64,000 nt of DNA from Platanthera guangdongensis (GCA_039583875.1 CM077151.1:25042208-25106207), one strand, 5' to 3'; numbered from the stretch's first letter, positions 29,860 to 41,076 are shown. The notes: generated by a model not told the origin, from the letters alone. Numbers and translations: made by a program.

Positions 29860-30350
29860 GTTGTTATTCCTCTATTTGAATGGATCATTGACTCAGGCAC
29901 TACCGATCATATGATTGGTTCCTCCTCAGGTTTCTCTTCCTACACTCCCTTGTCTGGTAAGGCAAGGTTATCTCAGCTAATGACACCTTGTCCCCTATTG
30001 CGGGCAAGGGAAACATTTCATGCTCCTCCTCTCTCTTTCTTCTGTTTTGCATGTCCCTTCATTTCCTCGCAGTCTTCTTTCCATTAGCAATCTTACTCAT
30101 TCTCCTAACTGTTATGTAACCTTCTTTCCTGATTCTTGTGTTTTTCAAAAACTGGGTACGAAGCGGGTCATTGGCAGTGGTAGAAATCGTGGTGGCCTGT
30201 ACTATCTGGATGTTACTTCCCCGTTCATTGCCCTCTCTTCCTCTGATGTTACCGCTATTGATGCTCAACGCTGTCACTTGCGTCTGGGTCATCCTTCTCC
30301 AGTCTAACTTCAGATCCTATTTCCAACTTTATCGTTGTTTGTTAAAACTT
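29860..30350 (+). pseudogene. Ty1/copia protease and integrase zinc region
   Basis: Retropepsin active site WIIDSGTTDHMIG at about 29881-29919. Further on, CHLRLGHPSP at about 30271-30303 is the start of the integrase HHCC zinc region. The frame is lost between them. Confidence 0.83.
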
Positions 30351-30950
30351 TAAAATGTGATGTATGTATAACATCTAAGCATGTTCGCCACCCGTCATCG
30401 CATCACTCTTCTGATTTTGGGGACCTTCCCATGTTGTATCTTTAACTGGTTATCGTTGGTTTGTTACTTTTATTGACTATTTTTCCCGCACTGTTTGGGT
30501 TTACCTTTTAAAGAAAAAATGAAGTATTTTTGTTTTTTCAAACCTTTCATAAAATGGTGCAAACCCAATTCAATGGTACTATTTGTATTCTTCATAGTGA
30601 TAATTAAGGCAAATACGATAATCGTGGAGCGTTTGGCTCATACCTTACTAGTCATGGTATTATTCACAACCCAACTTGTGTTTACACCTCCACCCAAATG
30701 GAGTGCCAGAACGAAAAATCGGCATCTCCTTAATGCTGCCCGGTGCCTTCTCACTACCACGCACCTCCCGAAATCATATTGGGGTGATGCTATCTTAACG
30801 ACTACTCACCTTATCAACCGTCTTCCTTTGTGGGTTCTTGACTATACTACCCCTCTAGCTCGTCTCTCCTCTACTTCTGTCGTTCATACCTCTCATCTTC
30901 CACCCCGCGTGTTTGGGTGTGTGTGTTTTGTGCACGTCCATTAATCCCAT
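30351..30950 (+). pseudogene. Ty1/copia integrase core
   Basis: Fragments of the core are LHSDN near 30590 (second Asp of D-D-E), ERKNRHLL-like sequence near 30705-30735, then RCLLTTTHLPKSYWGDAILT and TTHLINRLP. Frameshifts and in-frame stops, for example after HSDN, make it non-functional. Confidence 0.8.
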
Positions 30951-31049
30951 CGTGAAAAACTTGATCACCGGGCTATTTGATGTGTCTTTCTTGGCTATTC
31001 TGTCACCACTAAGGGGTATCGGTGTTATCACCCCCCTCCAGATGATTTT

Positions 31050-32353
31050 TTTGTACCATGGACGTGACCTTCCGCGAGGAGGAAACTTACTACTTGGATT
31101 CGACTCACTCCATTCGTCAGGGGGAGAATGATGTCATCGATTCGGTGCCACTCTCGTTGCTTCCTTCCCCTCCTACCATGTCGTCCACCACAGATACTCC
31201 TCATACACCTCCTTCACCTACACCCACTTCGTCACCTAACACCTGCGTCATTTTCCCCTACGTATCATCATCCGTCTCTCGTCTCTCTGTTTCTTCATGT
31301 ATATCATCATCGACAAACAGGTAAACAGTCCACCATTCTTCCGCCGCTGCCAGTGCCGTCTTTGGACTCAGATTCTGATGTTGATTTGCATGTTCCCCTT
31401 GCTCAGCTAAGAGGTAAGGTTGTGTGTACGACACACCCTATCTCTAATCATGTTGCTTATGATCACCTCTCTCAGCTTCATCGGGTTTTTTTTTCTTCCT
31501 TGTCTGAGATCATTATTCCTACATTTTGCATTCCGGCATGGGCTCAAGCAATGAAGGAGGAAATGTCTGCCTTGGATAAGAACCACACATGAAATGTTTC
31601 TTCCCTTCCTCCTGACAAGAAAGCAATTGGCTCAAGGTGGGTTTTCTGAGTTAAGCAAAATCAGGATGGTAAAGTTGAGCGATATAAAGCTCGTCTGGTG
31701 GTTCGTTCGTGGCTATGCTCAGATTTAGGAAGTCGACTACTATGAGACCTTTGCCCCGGTAGCAAAGATGGACTCTGTTTGTGTCATTGCTTGGGCTGGG
31801 ATCTCCATTGATTGGATGCCAAAAATGCGTTCCTACACGGTGATCTCGATGAAGAGGTGTACATAACATTCCCCCCAGGTTTTGTGAAGAGGGGACAAGA
31901 AGGACTTGTCTGTCGTCTAAGTCCATGATCAAGTTTGGCTACAGTCAAAGACATTCTGATCATACATTGTTTGTCAGGCAGAATGAGAGGAAGATTGTCG
32001 TTCTTATTGTCTATGTCGACATTGTGATTACCGGAGATGACTCAGATGAAATCGCAAAGCTGAAGGCTCTTCTGTCTGCTGAGTTTGAAGTAAAGGATTT
32101 GGGAAAGCTTCGCTACTTCCTAGGAATCGAAGTGACTCGTTCTGATCATAGTATATTCATCTCGCAGCGTAAGTACGTGTTAGATTTACTAACAACGACT
32201 GAGATGCTTGGTTGTGTTCCTGCTAACACCCCGATGGAGGAAAACCATAGGATTGATGAAGATAGCGATGAGGATCGCACGAATGCATCAAGTTACCAGA
32301 GATTAGTGGGGAAGTTGTTATACCTCTCACATAAGTCCCGACATTACATATGA
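31050..32353 (+). pseudogene. Ty1/copia reverse transcriptase
   Basis: After the Pro/Ser/Thr-rich linker (31100-31330) come VPLAQLRGKVVCTTHPISNH, WAQAMKEEMSALDKNHT, KAIGSRWVF followed by a stop, VERYKARLV, and then at 31925-32353 HTLFVRQNERKIVVLIVYVD, DIVITGDDSDEI and LGKLRYFLGIEVTRSDHSIF. The catalytic segment reads YVDIVITGDD, so the second Asp of YVDD is replaced by Ile. Confidence 0.88.
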
Positions 32354-32399
32354 AGTTGGAATCTTGAGCAGGTATATGCATTCCTCAAGGATCAAACAT

Positions 32400-32963
32400 T
32401 AGGAGGCTGCATACCGGGTACTACGATACTTAAAGAAGGCTCCTGGTCGGGGGTTGTTGTTTTCAAAGAACAACCACTTAAAGATTGATGTTTTTACTGA
32501 TGCGGATTGGGCCAGAAGCCGTGATGACATGAAATCTACAACGGGATATTGCACCTTCGTTGATGGAAATTTGGTCACGTGGCGTAGCAAGAAGCAGAAT
32601 ATGATTGTCAGATCTAGTGCTGAAGTCGAGTACCGATCAATGTCTAATGGCCTCTGTGAAGGCTTATGGCTACGCATCTTATTGCAAGACCTAGACCTCC
32701 AGAAGGATGCTCTCATTTCACTGTTCTGTGACAACAAAGCTGCTATCAGCATTGCTCACAATCCGGTTCAACATGACAGACCTAAGCATGTCGAGATTGA
32801 TCGTCATTTCATCAAAGACCATTTAGAAAAGGGAAACTTGGTTACCCCGTTTGTTCACTCCAGAGATCAGTTAGCTGATGTCTTCACAAAAGGCTTAGGG
32901 CGCAATGTTTTTATTGATAATATCCACAGACTCGGTATGACAGATATCTACTATTCAACTTGA
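32400..32963 (+). pseudogene. Ty1/copia RNase H
   Basis: FTDADWARSRDDMKSTTGYC, RSSAEVEYRSMSNGLCE, LFCDNKAAISIAHNPVQHDR, PKHVEIDRHFIKDHLEKGN and QLADVFTKGLG are all present in one frame that ends at 32963, eight bases before the LTR. The connection to RT is broken near 32340. Confidence 0.9.
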
Positions 32964-32970
32964 GGGGGAG

Positions 32971-33110
32971 AGTTGAAATCAAGACTTTTTGTGTTTTTTT
33001 TATTTAACCCTAGTGTGGGTACTTTGGTCTTTGTACTCTTTTTCTGCTTACTCTATATATGAGTATGGAGTGCTTTATTATTATTATTACAGTTTTTCCT
33101 TCCTTCAACT
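32971..33110 (+). repeat. 3' LTR, AG...CT type
   Basis: 140 bp, differing from the 5' LTR at only a few positions by eye. It has the same AG...CT ends. Confidence 0.88.
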
Positions 33111-33368
33111 ACGAGGACCTATCAGAATGAGGATTGGACGCATGATAGTATTAGTTTTGTTTGGTTCAGAGAGAGATGGTCAAGTAGTGAGGAAGGTTTT
33201 GGGGACAGTATTTGTGGAGTTATAAGGAAAAAACTAGTGATTTTGGGTATCTATAGTCTTGTGTGATGTCCTGTCCAGTTATATATATCTTGGATATATA
33301 GTGGTATTGATGTTTTCAAACAGTGTAAAAAATTGGTAGGTACATTATACAGTCAAATATATATATAC
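33111..33368. other. Right flank of AG...CT copia
   Basis: Continues the flank seen at 27626-27858. AT-rich toward the right, ending in (TA)n. No gene recognised. Confidence 0.4.
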
Positions 33369-33940
33369 TAGCATCTTCGAACGGGCTCCGCCCGTTCTCA
33401 ATGCGTCGCTGCGGGCTTCGCCCGCCCCCTGGCGCACGAGGCCCATCCCCCGGCGGGCTTCGCCCGCCCCGGGCAAAATTTAAATAAAAATAATAATTAT
33501 TTTTAAATCAAATTATAATTTAATAAATAATTATATAAAAAATGAAAAAAATGAAAAAATACCCAAAATTCCCCCCCCCCCCCCCCCCGCTTCCGCCTGC
33601 TGACGCGGGGGTATTCCCAGCCGCCGCCGGCTCCGGGCCCGCTCTCCGCGGGACAACCCCCGGCGGGTTCGCCGGAGGCCGGCGAACCCGCCGGTGGGCG
33701 CCGGGCAGGCCGCCGGCGGCGGAGCCGCCGGCGACAGAGGAGGGCGCGGAAGTGAGTTCGCGGAAACGGCGGTATCGAGGTATTTCCTTGGATGAACAGT
33801 AACGCTTTTGGATTTTTTGTTAATTGCAGGCCGCCCTTTAGGAATCCAACGGTGAGATTTGATTTCCTGGAGATCGGACGGTACAGATGAGATTCATGGT
33901 GTGCTTTGAGATATGTCTATTGTATTATATAATAAAGATA
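33369..33940. repeat. GC-rich palindromic dispersed repeat, copy 1
   Basis: Starts CTAGCATCTTCGAACGGGCT and ends AATAAAGATATATATA. A 100-bp GC-rich head has several small hairpins of the type GCGGGCTTCGCCCGC. An AT-rich stretch with a poly-C run follows, then a second GC-rich block with the hairpin GGCGGGTTCGCC / GGCGAACCCGCC (33661-33695). Start and end match copy 2 at 33961. The (TA)n end could be a retroposon tail. Class unknown. Confidence 0.75.
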
Positions 33941-33960
33941 TATATATATACACACACACA

Positions 33961-34720
33961 CTAGCATCTTTGAGCGGGCTTCGTCTGTTCTCGATGCGGC
34001 GCTGCGGGCTTCGCCCGCCCCCGGCGGCCTCCTCCCCCCCAGAGGGCTTCGCCCGCCCGGGCAGTTTTTTATATTTATAAGTATTTAAAATTTTCTTAAT
34101 TTGAATTTTAGATTAATTATAATATAATTATAATAGTAAATAAATTATAAAATAGAAAAATGAATTATTTAGTTATTTAATTAAATTATTAAAAAAACAA
34201 AATCGCGGAAACCCCCCGCCCCCTGTTCCTCTACCGCCTGCCCGCTCCCGTTTCCCTCTGCCACCGCTGATGACCTGCCCGGCGCCCACCGGGTGGTTCG
34301 CCGGCCTCCGACGAACCCGTCGGTGGCTGCCCGGCGGCGAGCGGGCAGGGCCACCGCCAGCGGAGGCCCTGCCCGTGAGCCCTAAACTGGGGCTTACGGG
34401 CAGGGCCACCGCCGGCGGTGGCCCTGCCCGCTCGCCGCCGGACAACACCCGGTGTGTTCGCCGGAGGCCGGCGAACCCACCGATGGGGGCCGGGAAGGAC
34501 ATTGGCGGCTCTGCCGGAGGGGGCGTGGTGAAACTGTGAAGGCGCGGGCGGGCCCTATCGGGATTTTGGAGAGATGCAGCAAACAGTTTTTTAGATAAAA
34601 ATTTATTGGCAGCCCTGATTGATGTAATCCGACGGCCAGAAATTGAAGTTGCTTGATCGGACGGTCCGGATTCAACCTGTAGTGTACCTCAAGATATGCA
34701 TATTGTTTTAAATAATAAAG

Positions 34721-34727
<7 letters not shown>
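33961..34727. repeat. GC-rich palindromic dispersed repeat, copy 2
   Basis: Starts CTAGCATCTTTGAGCGGGCT and ends AATAAAGATATATATA, tail-to-head with copy 1 across a (TA)n(CA)n spacer. Its GC-rich block 34270-34500 is a long imperfect palindrome. CGGCGGCGAGCGGGCAGGGC near 34331 pairs with GCCCTGCCCGCTCGCCGCCG near 34420, and CGCCGGCCTCCG-like outer parts pair further out. No reliable coding sequence. Confidence 0.75.
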
Positions 34728-34764
<37 letters not shown>

Positions 34765-34765
34765 C
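34728..34765. repeat. (TA)n(TG)n microsatellite
   Basis: About 10 TA followed by about 11 TG units, at the tail of the GC-rich repeat. Confidence 0.9.
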
Positions 34766-34833
34766 TTTTCAGGTTGTTTTATATATCAAATGTCTTTCAG
34801 TATTCTGCATAATATACTTTGCAGGTTTCCAGT

Positions 34834-35136
34834 ACAACAACAACAACAGAACCCATATAGTCTCCAATCAATGGGGGTATGGGCAGTGCAAACTTGAAAA
34901 CAGGCCTAACCTTTGGCACTAGGCACAAAGTGGCTTCTCTCAGAAGAGAAAGACCTAACCTTGACAATAAATGCTCAAAGTGGTTGCTCACAGATATCAC
35001 TGAAATAGTGGCCCCCTATACCGTCACGTTTGCTGCGGAATCATGCCCTCGAATCAAAGTCAAAGACATCAGAGAGGGCAGACCCAAGAATCCATTTTGA
35101 TTTATGTGCACATAACCACGCTTCCTTCATTCAGCA
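34834..35136 (-). repeat. (TTG)n-tailed retroposon, copy A
   Basis: On the minus strand it begins near TGCTGAATGAAGGAAGC and ends GGGTTCTG followed by (TTG)5. It shares about 290 bp with 40075-40398 at roughly 88-90% identity by eye. Flanks TCCAGTAC and TCCAGAAC suggest an 8-bp target duplication with one mismatch. A TTG-type tail and variable 5' end fit a SINE or the 3' end of an RTE-type LINE. No Pol III boxes are obvious. Confidence 0.75.
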
Positions 35137-35447
35137 TCCAGAACAGTGGCCTTGCACAAATGGCTGCCTTTGTTAATGTTAACTGTTAAGTATTAAAATT
35201 GTGGTAGTCCAACGGGATGTTATACATGAAACAGTCTAAGGAGTGAGAAAGAGGAAGATCCAATATCAACAAACATACATAAGCAAAAGATTTCAAGCCA
35301 CAAACCTGTAATTAAGGCAGCCATATGAGGAAATAAAAAACCTATCAAAATCCAACAAAACCTTACAAAAATTAACAATTAAACGCTTACTTCATGGGGC
35401 CAAGATACCTTCGGTACGGATTTTTCAACATTACTAAATTAATCTGT
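35137..35447. other. No recognisable gene
   Basis: AT-rich. Nothing supported. Confidence 0.4.
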
Positions 35448-35860
35448 TAAGGGCCTGGGGTCCCACATCAATAGTTATCAATTAACGGTAATATTATTAT
35501 GACTCTTTAGGTATTTAAGTTGAGTTTTATAAGTCGAGTCGTATCGAATCGAGTCATAATTACAAGTTACTAGAGTCTTAATGTTTTAGTTTTTCACGCA
35601 TCTCTTTATATTAGATTTTTTTACGCCTATGTCATTGCAAGTTTATATATAGGGACATTTGGTTCATGGATGATGAATTCATCAGGTTTCTATCTCTCTC
35701 TATGTTTTTATTCTCCCTCAAATCTCTCCCTCATTCTCTCTAGCTCCTTACTCATTCCACACCTTAGCGTTTGCTGGCCAACTCCCTTAATCGAGCCCTG
35801 CACCTTCATCTATCAAGCCAACCGATGATGCCTTAAGGCTGAGCCTTTTCCTGCACCTTC
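35448..35860 (+). repeat. Possible copia LTR or leader
   Basis: Starts TGTTAAGGGCCTGGGGTCC followed by CACATC, as many plant copia LTRs do, and has TATATATAGGGAC near 35645 in promoter position followed by pyrimidine-rich leader-like DNA. No primer binding site or second copy was found, so it could be a solo LTR or a chance match. Confidence 0.35.
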
Positions 35861-36100
35861 ACCTCCAAACGCAGCTTCCAACTTCGACGACATCAAACCC
35901 ACCAGCAGCCGAAGAAGGTCCATCGATCACCACAGATATTGTTGGCTCGTCATCGCCTCCAGTTGTTAATGCCCCGCAGTTAACACAGTCGAGATTGTCA
36001 TCTCCACGTCCCGCGGCGGTGTTGCCACAATTTGTGTCCCCACCAATCCCTACTGTCTCCATCCACAGCCTCAGCTACGGCCCCCTGCACTGTAGGAAGC
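35861..36100 (+). other. Pro/Ser/Thr-rich open stretch
   Basis: One plus-strand frame gives a low-complexity peptide with SSSPPVVNAPQLTQSRLSSP, similar in composition to the linker between integrase and RT in copia pol. There are no flanking domains. Probably a retroelement fragment. Confidence 0.3.
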
Positions 36101-37889
36101 TCTAGAGCCACTATCTATGGCAACTGTTCCTCAACCGTCACCCGCCGTCGTGTTCAATCACCACAACTCATATACAGTCTTGTTTTTGTCGCGCTTGACC
36201 ATCCACCAGGCATACTTTCCATGACTCCAGATATGTTTGATAGTCACACATAAGCAAGTACCTCTGATATGCCAACTTCTTTCAGTCTTTTATGACATCT
36301 GTGAGCACACTGACGTCCTTGTAACTTAATGAAGACCTTGTAACGCCGTACCTAGTTTGGCAACAATCAACATTCCGGCCGGAACCCATATTGGTACATA
36401 ACAAGTAAAATCTAGATTAATGACTAAAAACTTACAACGAAAGTAGTACATGAAGTTAAGGGTAAAAGAGTACCTCAAATGTTGAATTCACAAAGTCAAC
36501 TAGATTTGAAATGAACTACACATTTGAAATACTAAAATACTAAATATTGTCTGATAAAAAGAAAATCTTAAATAGTTTTGCTACACCGAGTCCATTAATA
36601 GAGATTGTATTATAACTGAGAAATGTAATACAATTGAATGAAAGAAGAACAAATAAGGAGAACCGTGAATGCTTATCCTAGGTGTATCTCCCTACCCGTG
36701 ACCCCTGAAAAGAAATGCCCGAAAACGACTAAGTCCACAGGAGAATAAGAAAAATCATTTCTCCTAGTGACACTAAAAATAATTTAGAAACATGTGTGCA
36801 TGCTTTTTAAAATAATATTTTAAACTGAGGGGAAAATGTACTACAATTCTAGGCATGCTTTTCCATCAAAAATACTTTAAACATAAATGACAGTTCTAGT
36901 GTACTCATAATATACATTTTCATTCAATTTTCGAAATCGTTAAAGAATAAGATTTTCTAAATTGCGGCATACACTTGAATTCTATGTGTTTTAAGACTGT
37001 TCTTCACCATATTGTTAAGTTAAGTATCTTCTAAGGTGCATTCTAACAATCTAAACGCAGGTGTTCTAGTGTCACGAATACGGACCCATCTACTAATCTT
37101 CTAAATGGGGTGTCGTCTCCCCAAACTTGAGGCTCCTATGTATGTTATGCCCTATGAGTAAGATAGTGCACATCTATCAATCAAGAGATAAAGTCTCGAC
37201 CATGCCTTGTAATTATTTTCCATTAGATGTTGGATTGCATACCTATTCATCTGAATGTCTTAGGTCGTGCCTCTCACTAATTAATCACCTTATATACATA
37301 TTCATATGGTTTAGTGTTTCCTCACATTCTAAGAAATTACGTGATTACATGTTATATTTTCACAAATTTCAAGGGGACCTAACTGAAAGGAGAATAGTCT
37401 AGAACGAGCACGGGAAGGAGTCGAAGGAACCGTGTAGTATGCAACAAGCGTTTCTCGAATCCTCTTTGTTGAGCGGACGGGAGGGGAAAAAGAACGGCTC
37501 TCAGTTGAGAATTAAACAGCAGAGGATCGTGACACTTAAAAGAGGGAAAACGCGAAACCTTAAAAACATATAACTTCCATGGGTGGGTTTGGCTGAGAAG
37601 GAAAATTTGTTATGGCGTCATTTTCTCCCATTTTAATACGATTTCTCCACTGCTCTTAACCACCTCTAAGAAAAGAGTTTCGCCGTCACAAAATAATAAT
37701 CGTGACAAGAGCAGCATTTGTAAATATTTAGAATATGGTTTAAAATGAGACAATGACTGTGAGGGGTAAATACACCTCGTTCTAACGACTACGTGTACGA
37801 ACGTTTAATCGTGATTGAATCCTGAACTGTTTCATGTTAAATCTTTGTGATCAGCATACATCTTCGTGCAGAAGATCTTGTCTCTCACC
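36101..37889. other. No recognisable gene
   Basis: AT-rich for most of its length, with only short frames and no domain resemblance. I cannot identify a feature in it. Confidence 0.4.
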
Positions 37890-38881
37890 TCAAGACCAGC
37901 ACGTCATCCTCAGGGGAGACAAGAGTAAGCGAGTCAAAATGATCGTACTCTTGATAAAGCTGGGAAAACTATAGGTATTAGGCGGCGGGAGGGCGATCCC
38001 CATGGCATAAAAGAAAAATTCATCTCCGCAACTGAAAGATCTGAGTCGCATTGGCCCGACATGAATAAGTAATCTCGGCACGCTTCCAAATATCGGCACC
38101 AGTGTCCAGAGAGAGAATTGTGGCAATAGAATCCAGCATGGAGTTGGTGAGCCAAGACATAACAAAAGAGTTCTTGGAATCCCATTGTGACCAATCAGGA
38201 GAGGTAGGTGAAGGCGCCCTGGTAGTACCACTGAGGTAGCCAAACAGAAGGCGGCTCTTGAGGGCCAAAGTGACAAAACGAGCCCACAGAATATAATTGG
38301 TTCCGTCCAACCTAATAGTAATAATCCGAGGAATCTCATGATCATGAGAGACACAAAGAGATCCAATAGGAGGTACAAAATCAGAGGAGCACTCCCACCG
38401 GAGGAGATATCCTGCGTTTCATCACTTCCCGACATGATAGGCGAGGAAACGAACAACATCGGGCTGCCAACAGAGAGAAATCTCACTCATAGAAAGAGAA
38501 GATGCCCGGAGGAGAGCAATCACGCCAAGAGAAGAAGAGACATCTCATCACGGAGGGGGAACAGACGTCGAAGAAGCATTCCCTGAATCAATCCGGCGTC
38601 GAAGAACTCAAACAACCATGCGAGGGCTGAGGACGACTGGGGCTGACGGGAAGAGGACGAGCGGCCAGAGAGAGGAGTGGACGGCGCTAGCGGGGCAAAA
38701 AACGACTGGCGCTGGCGCTAGCTGGCGGAACGAGCGGACAACGGTGCGAGCGGGAATGAGCGGGAAGGAGAGGAGGGGACGACGCTAGTGGGAGCTAGAG
38801 GAGATGCGGCAGTGGGACGACGCGGTAGCGGCAGAAGCGAAAAAGAAAGTAGCGACTAGGGCACTACTAGCTCCAACACCA
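37890..38881 (-). pseudogene. Ty1/copia 5' end with gag fragment
   Basis: On the minus strand, after the LTR (38882-39010) and a weak primer-site-like TGGTGTTGGAGC, a leader runs to gag at about 38320-38020. Gag reads LDGTNYILWARFVTLALKSR, FGYLSGTTRAPSPTSPDWSQ, NSFVMSWLTNSMLDS and CRANATQIFQLRR. This is the N-terminal half of a copia UBN2 capsid. Gag is cut near 37890 and pol is absent. The leader contains GCGCTAGCGGGG-like repeats near 38690-38760. Confidence 0.82.
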
Positions 38882-39010
38882 TGTTGTGACCGTGGAAAAT
38901 GATCTTAATTTCATTAATGAGGAGACTCCCTTCAATATAAAAGAGGGAAATACAGGAAGGGTAAAAATGGGAATACAAAAGACAATATAAAAGAAATTCT
39001 AATTCTAACA
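38882..39010 (-). repeat. Copia 5' LTR (of the gag fragment)
   Basis: 129 bp, plus strand TGTTGTGACCGTGG to AATTCTAACA, giving TG...CA ends in minus orientation. A TATAAAAGAG-like sequence lies inside. No second LTR is in the window. Confidence 0.7.
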
Positions 39011-40061
39011 ATAATAGTAAAAAATACCCAGGCTGCGATATCTGGACTTCCCGGAGTCAAATCCTCTCTTGATTTCATGGAAAGACGCAATTTGTAATAT
39101 CTATATAGTGACGACGGGCTTGTACAGTATTATGTACTGACTTATGTTTGATTTACAACCATCCCGAAGTCTCATGAATTAGTTACAAACACATGCAAGT
39201 TAAAAATCATAAACGATGTTGCTGCATTATATTTAATGAGGCTGTCCCCTCAATTGCTCAATTGAATGTTGGGATAAAGTTCTCCCTTGTCTTTCATGAC
39301 AAAAAGGTTCTTCCCAACGCCCTATGGAAGCCCCTACAACTCCCACCAGTCGACAGACATAATAAATCTAGAACTCTCTCCACCTTCTCCTCATTTAACC
39401 CAACAGTAAACCATGTGAATATGCAAAAGGGTGGCCGATTTTTCCTTGTTTGGGTTATTTGGCATTTTATTTTTTAGATGGATTGCTCCCAGTAAACTTT
39501 TCTCCACATTTAGGTTTTAAAAATAATTCAATCCTCAGATTCAATACCCAAAAAACATAGAACAAAACAAGAGCGTGACCAAAAGAATGCCAACCTTCCT
39601 CCTTTTGCCCCAGGAGTGCTCGTTTCTTATCATTTGATCCTTCAAATATGGCAAGATAAATGTTTTTTTTATGCAAATGATGAACTATAGTCTTAACTCC
39701 GGCAGTGGGGAACATATATTTTCCTCTTACAACATTAACTTTTTAGTTTGAGAATTTTAAGCTGGATAGTATTATATTCATATGACTTCTTTGGATTTAT
39801 AATGTCATATAAAGCTACTTTTCATCAGTTGAAATGGCTATGTTACTGTGGAGAAGTTTAGGTGGCCTAACTTTTTGATTCACTTGTCTAGAGGAAGGAT
39901 TTGGTGTTTATGCTGACTAAATATTTGGGTTGTTATTGTGTGGAGAATCCTTTATTTAAAGTGTTTATTGTGGACTGATTTTGGGTACCTCCGTTGTTCT
40001 TTCTCTTGACCTAATCCAAAAATATATTCATTTGGGTCACCTGAGATGCATTACATAGTGA
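39011..40061. other. No recognisable gene
   Basis: AT-rich. It contains short frames such as 39467-39715 on the minus strand without domain resemblance. If the GCN2-like exons at 40827-41350 were once a gene, this would be downstream of them, but I see no matching exon. Confidence 0.4.
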
Positions 40062-40074
40062 CATGAAAAACACA

Positions 40075-40398
40075 ACAACAACAACAACAACAGAACCCAT
40101 ATACTCCCCAATCAATGAGGATATGATCGGGGGAAGATTGGAAACAGGCCTAACCTTTGGCGCTATGTACAAAGTGGCTTCTCTCAGAGGAGAAAAACCT
40201 AACCTTTGACAATAAATGCACAAAGTGGCTGCTCACAGATACCACTAAAATAGTGGCCCCCTATACCGTCACGTTTGCTGCGGAATCATGCCCTCAAATC
40301 AAAGCCAAAGATATCAGAGAGGGAAGACCCAAGAATCCATTTTGATTTATGTGCACATAACTATGCTTCCTTCATTCAGCATCGAGAGTATTGGTGAG
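40075..40398 (-). repeat. (TTG)n-tailed retroposon, copy B, with 13-bp TSD
   Basis: 324 bp flanked by a perfect 13-bp duplication CATGAAAAACACA (40062-40074 and 40399-40411). On the minus strand it starts CTCACCAATACTCTCGATGC and ends GGGTTCTG(TTG)n. Copy A at 34834-35136 is shorter at the 5' side. A long target duplication and a TTG tail are what target-primed reverse transcription produces. Candidate families are a TS-like SINE or a 5'-truncated RTE LINE. Confidence 0.85.
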
Positions 40399-40442
40399 CA
40401 TGAAAAACACATCAACAAAAAAATATCTATCAAAACCGAGAA

Positions 40443-40640
40443 CTCGCATATCGTCACGTGAATTGATAGTTGAAACATACAACTAGAAGGAAAGTAGCAT
40501 AAACTAATTACTAATCAAACCCCAATAATCTTTCAAAAACAAAAAACTCAAGCATATTGGCATGTGAATTGATAGTTGAAACATGCAAGTAGAAGGAAAA
40601 TAGCATAAACTAATTACTAATCAAACCCCAATGATCCCCT
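40443..40640. repeat. Tandem repeat, 2 x about 107 bp
   Basis: Two direct copies share GTGAATTGATAGTTGAAACA, TAGCATAAACTAATTACTAA and TCAAACCCCAAT at an offset of about 107 bp. They differ at few positions. Confidence 0.85.
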
Positions 40641-40826
40641 CCTCAACAAAGTCAATAGACCCAACATCACATCCTATTCTTGCAAATTAAGCAAATTTAG
40701 TGTGAAATATAGCTTTTATTGTAAACCTTAAGAGAAAAAGAATTGCATTTTAAGATTATGATTTTTTCCTGGTGCAAAGTGAATATGATATGACATAATA
40801 ACATAAAGAAAGATACAGCTCCTTAC

Positions 40827-41076
40827 CATTTAGCCATTCATCTTCCATTCTAGGAAGTAAGTCTTGATGTAAGAGATCAGTAGCTGATGGACGATCAGCT
40901 GGGCTTGGTGACATTAGTCGCTGAAGAATGACTGATTGTTTTGATAATTTTTCAATCCAAGAGTCGGGAAGCAGCCTCTTCTGCTTCAGATCTGAAAGAA
41001 TTATATGTCTCTCCATTACCGTTCTAAAAGGGTGTCATAGCTCAAAGAATACAACTCCTAAACTGTACATATCAAC
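40827..41076 (-). pseudogene. GCN2-like eIF2-alpha kinase exon (kinase C-lobe)
   Basis: The minus strand reads VDMYSLGVVFFEL, then a TGA stop at 41035-41037 where Trp is expected, then HPFRTVMERHIILSDLKQK and LMSPSPADRPSATDLL with LPRMEDEWLN. This matches the plant GCN2 kinase pattern (VDMYSLGVVFFELWHPFxTAMERHxxLxDLKQK, LMSPSPxDRPSATELL). GCN2 phosphorylates eIF2-alpha when uncharged tRNA accumulates. An AG acceptor sits at 41077 and a GT donor at 40825-40826. The stop within the kinase domain argues for a pseudogene. Confidence 0.85.

Larger units (their letters stand above)
27859..33110 (+). mobile_element. Ty1/copia element with AG...CT LTR termini
   Basis: 5,252 bp on the plus strand. 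The LTRs at 27859-27999 and 32971-33110 both start AGTTGAAATCAAG and end CCTTCAACT. The primer binding site TGGTATCGGAGG (28000-28011) abuts the first, and the polypurine tract TTGAGGGGGAG (32960-32970) abuts the second. Flanking 5-mers AGGAG (27854-27858) and ACGAG (33111-33115) agree at 4 of 5. Inside are a leader with repeats, gag, protease, integrase, RT and RNase H, all with stops or frameshifts. Copia LTRs normally end TG...CA. Confidence 0.92.

Noticed and set aside
33542..33802. 86-codon ORF in the GC-rich repeat (also 34173-34539 frames)
   Set aside because: Translation of palindromic GC-rich DNA giving Pro/Gly/Arg low complexity. No domain.
33369..34727. Helitron
   Set aside because: No TC start with CTRR end and no 3' hairpin just before such an end. 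The shared ends do not fit.
39467..39715. 82-codon minus-strand ORF as a downstream exon of the GCN2-like gene
   Set aside because: The sequence does not resemble the region after the kinase domain, and no splice context links it to 40827.
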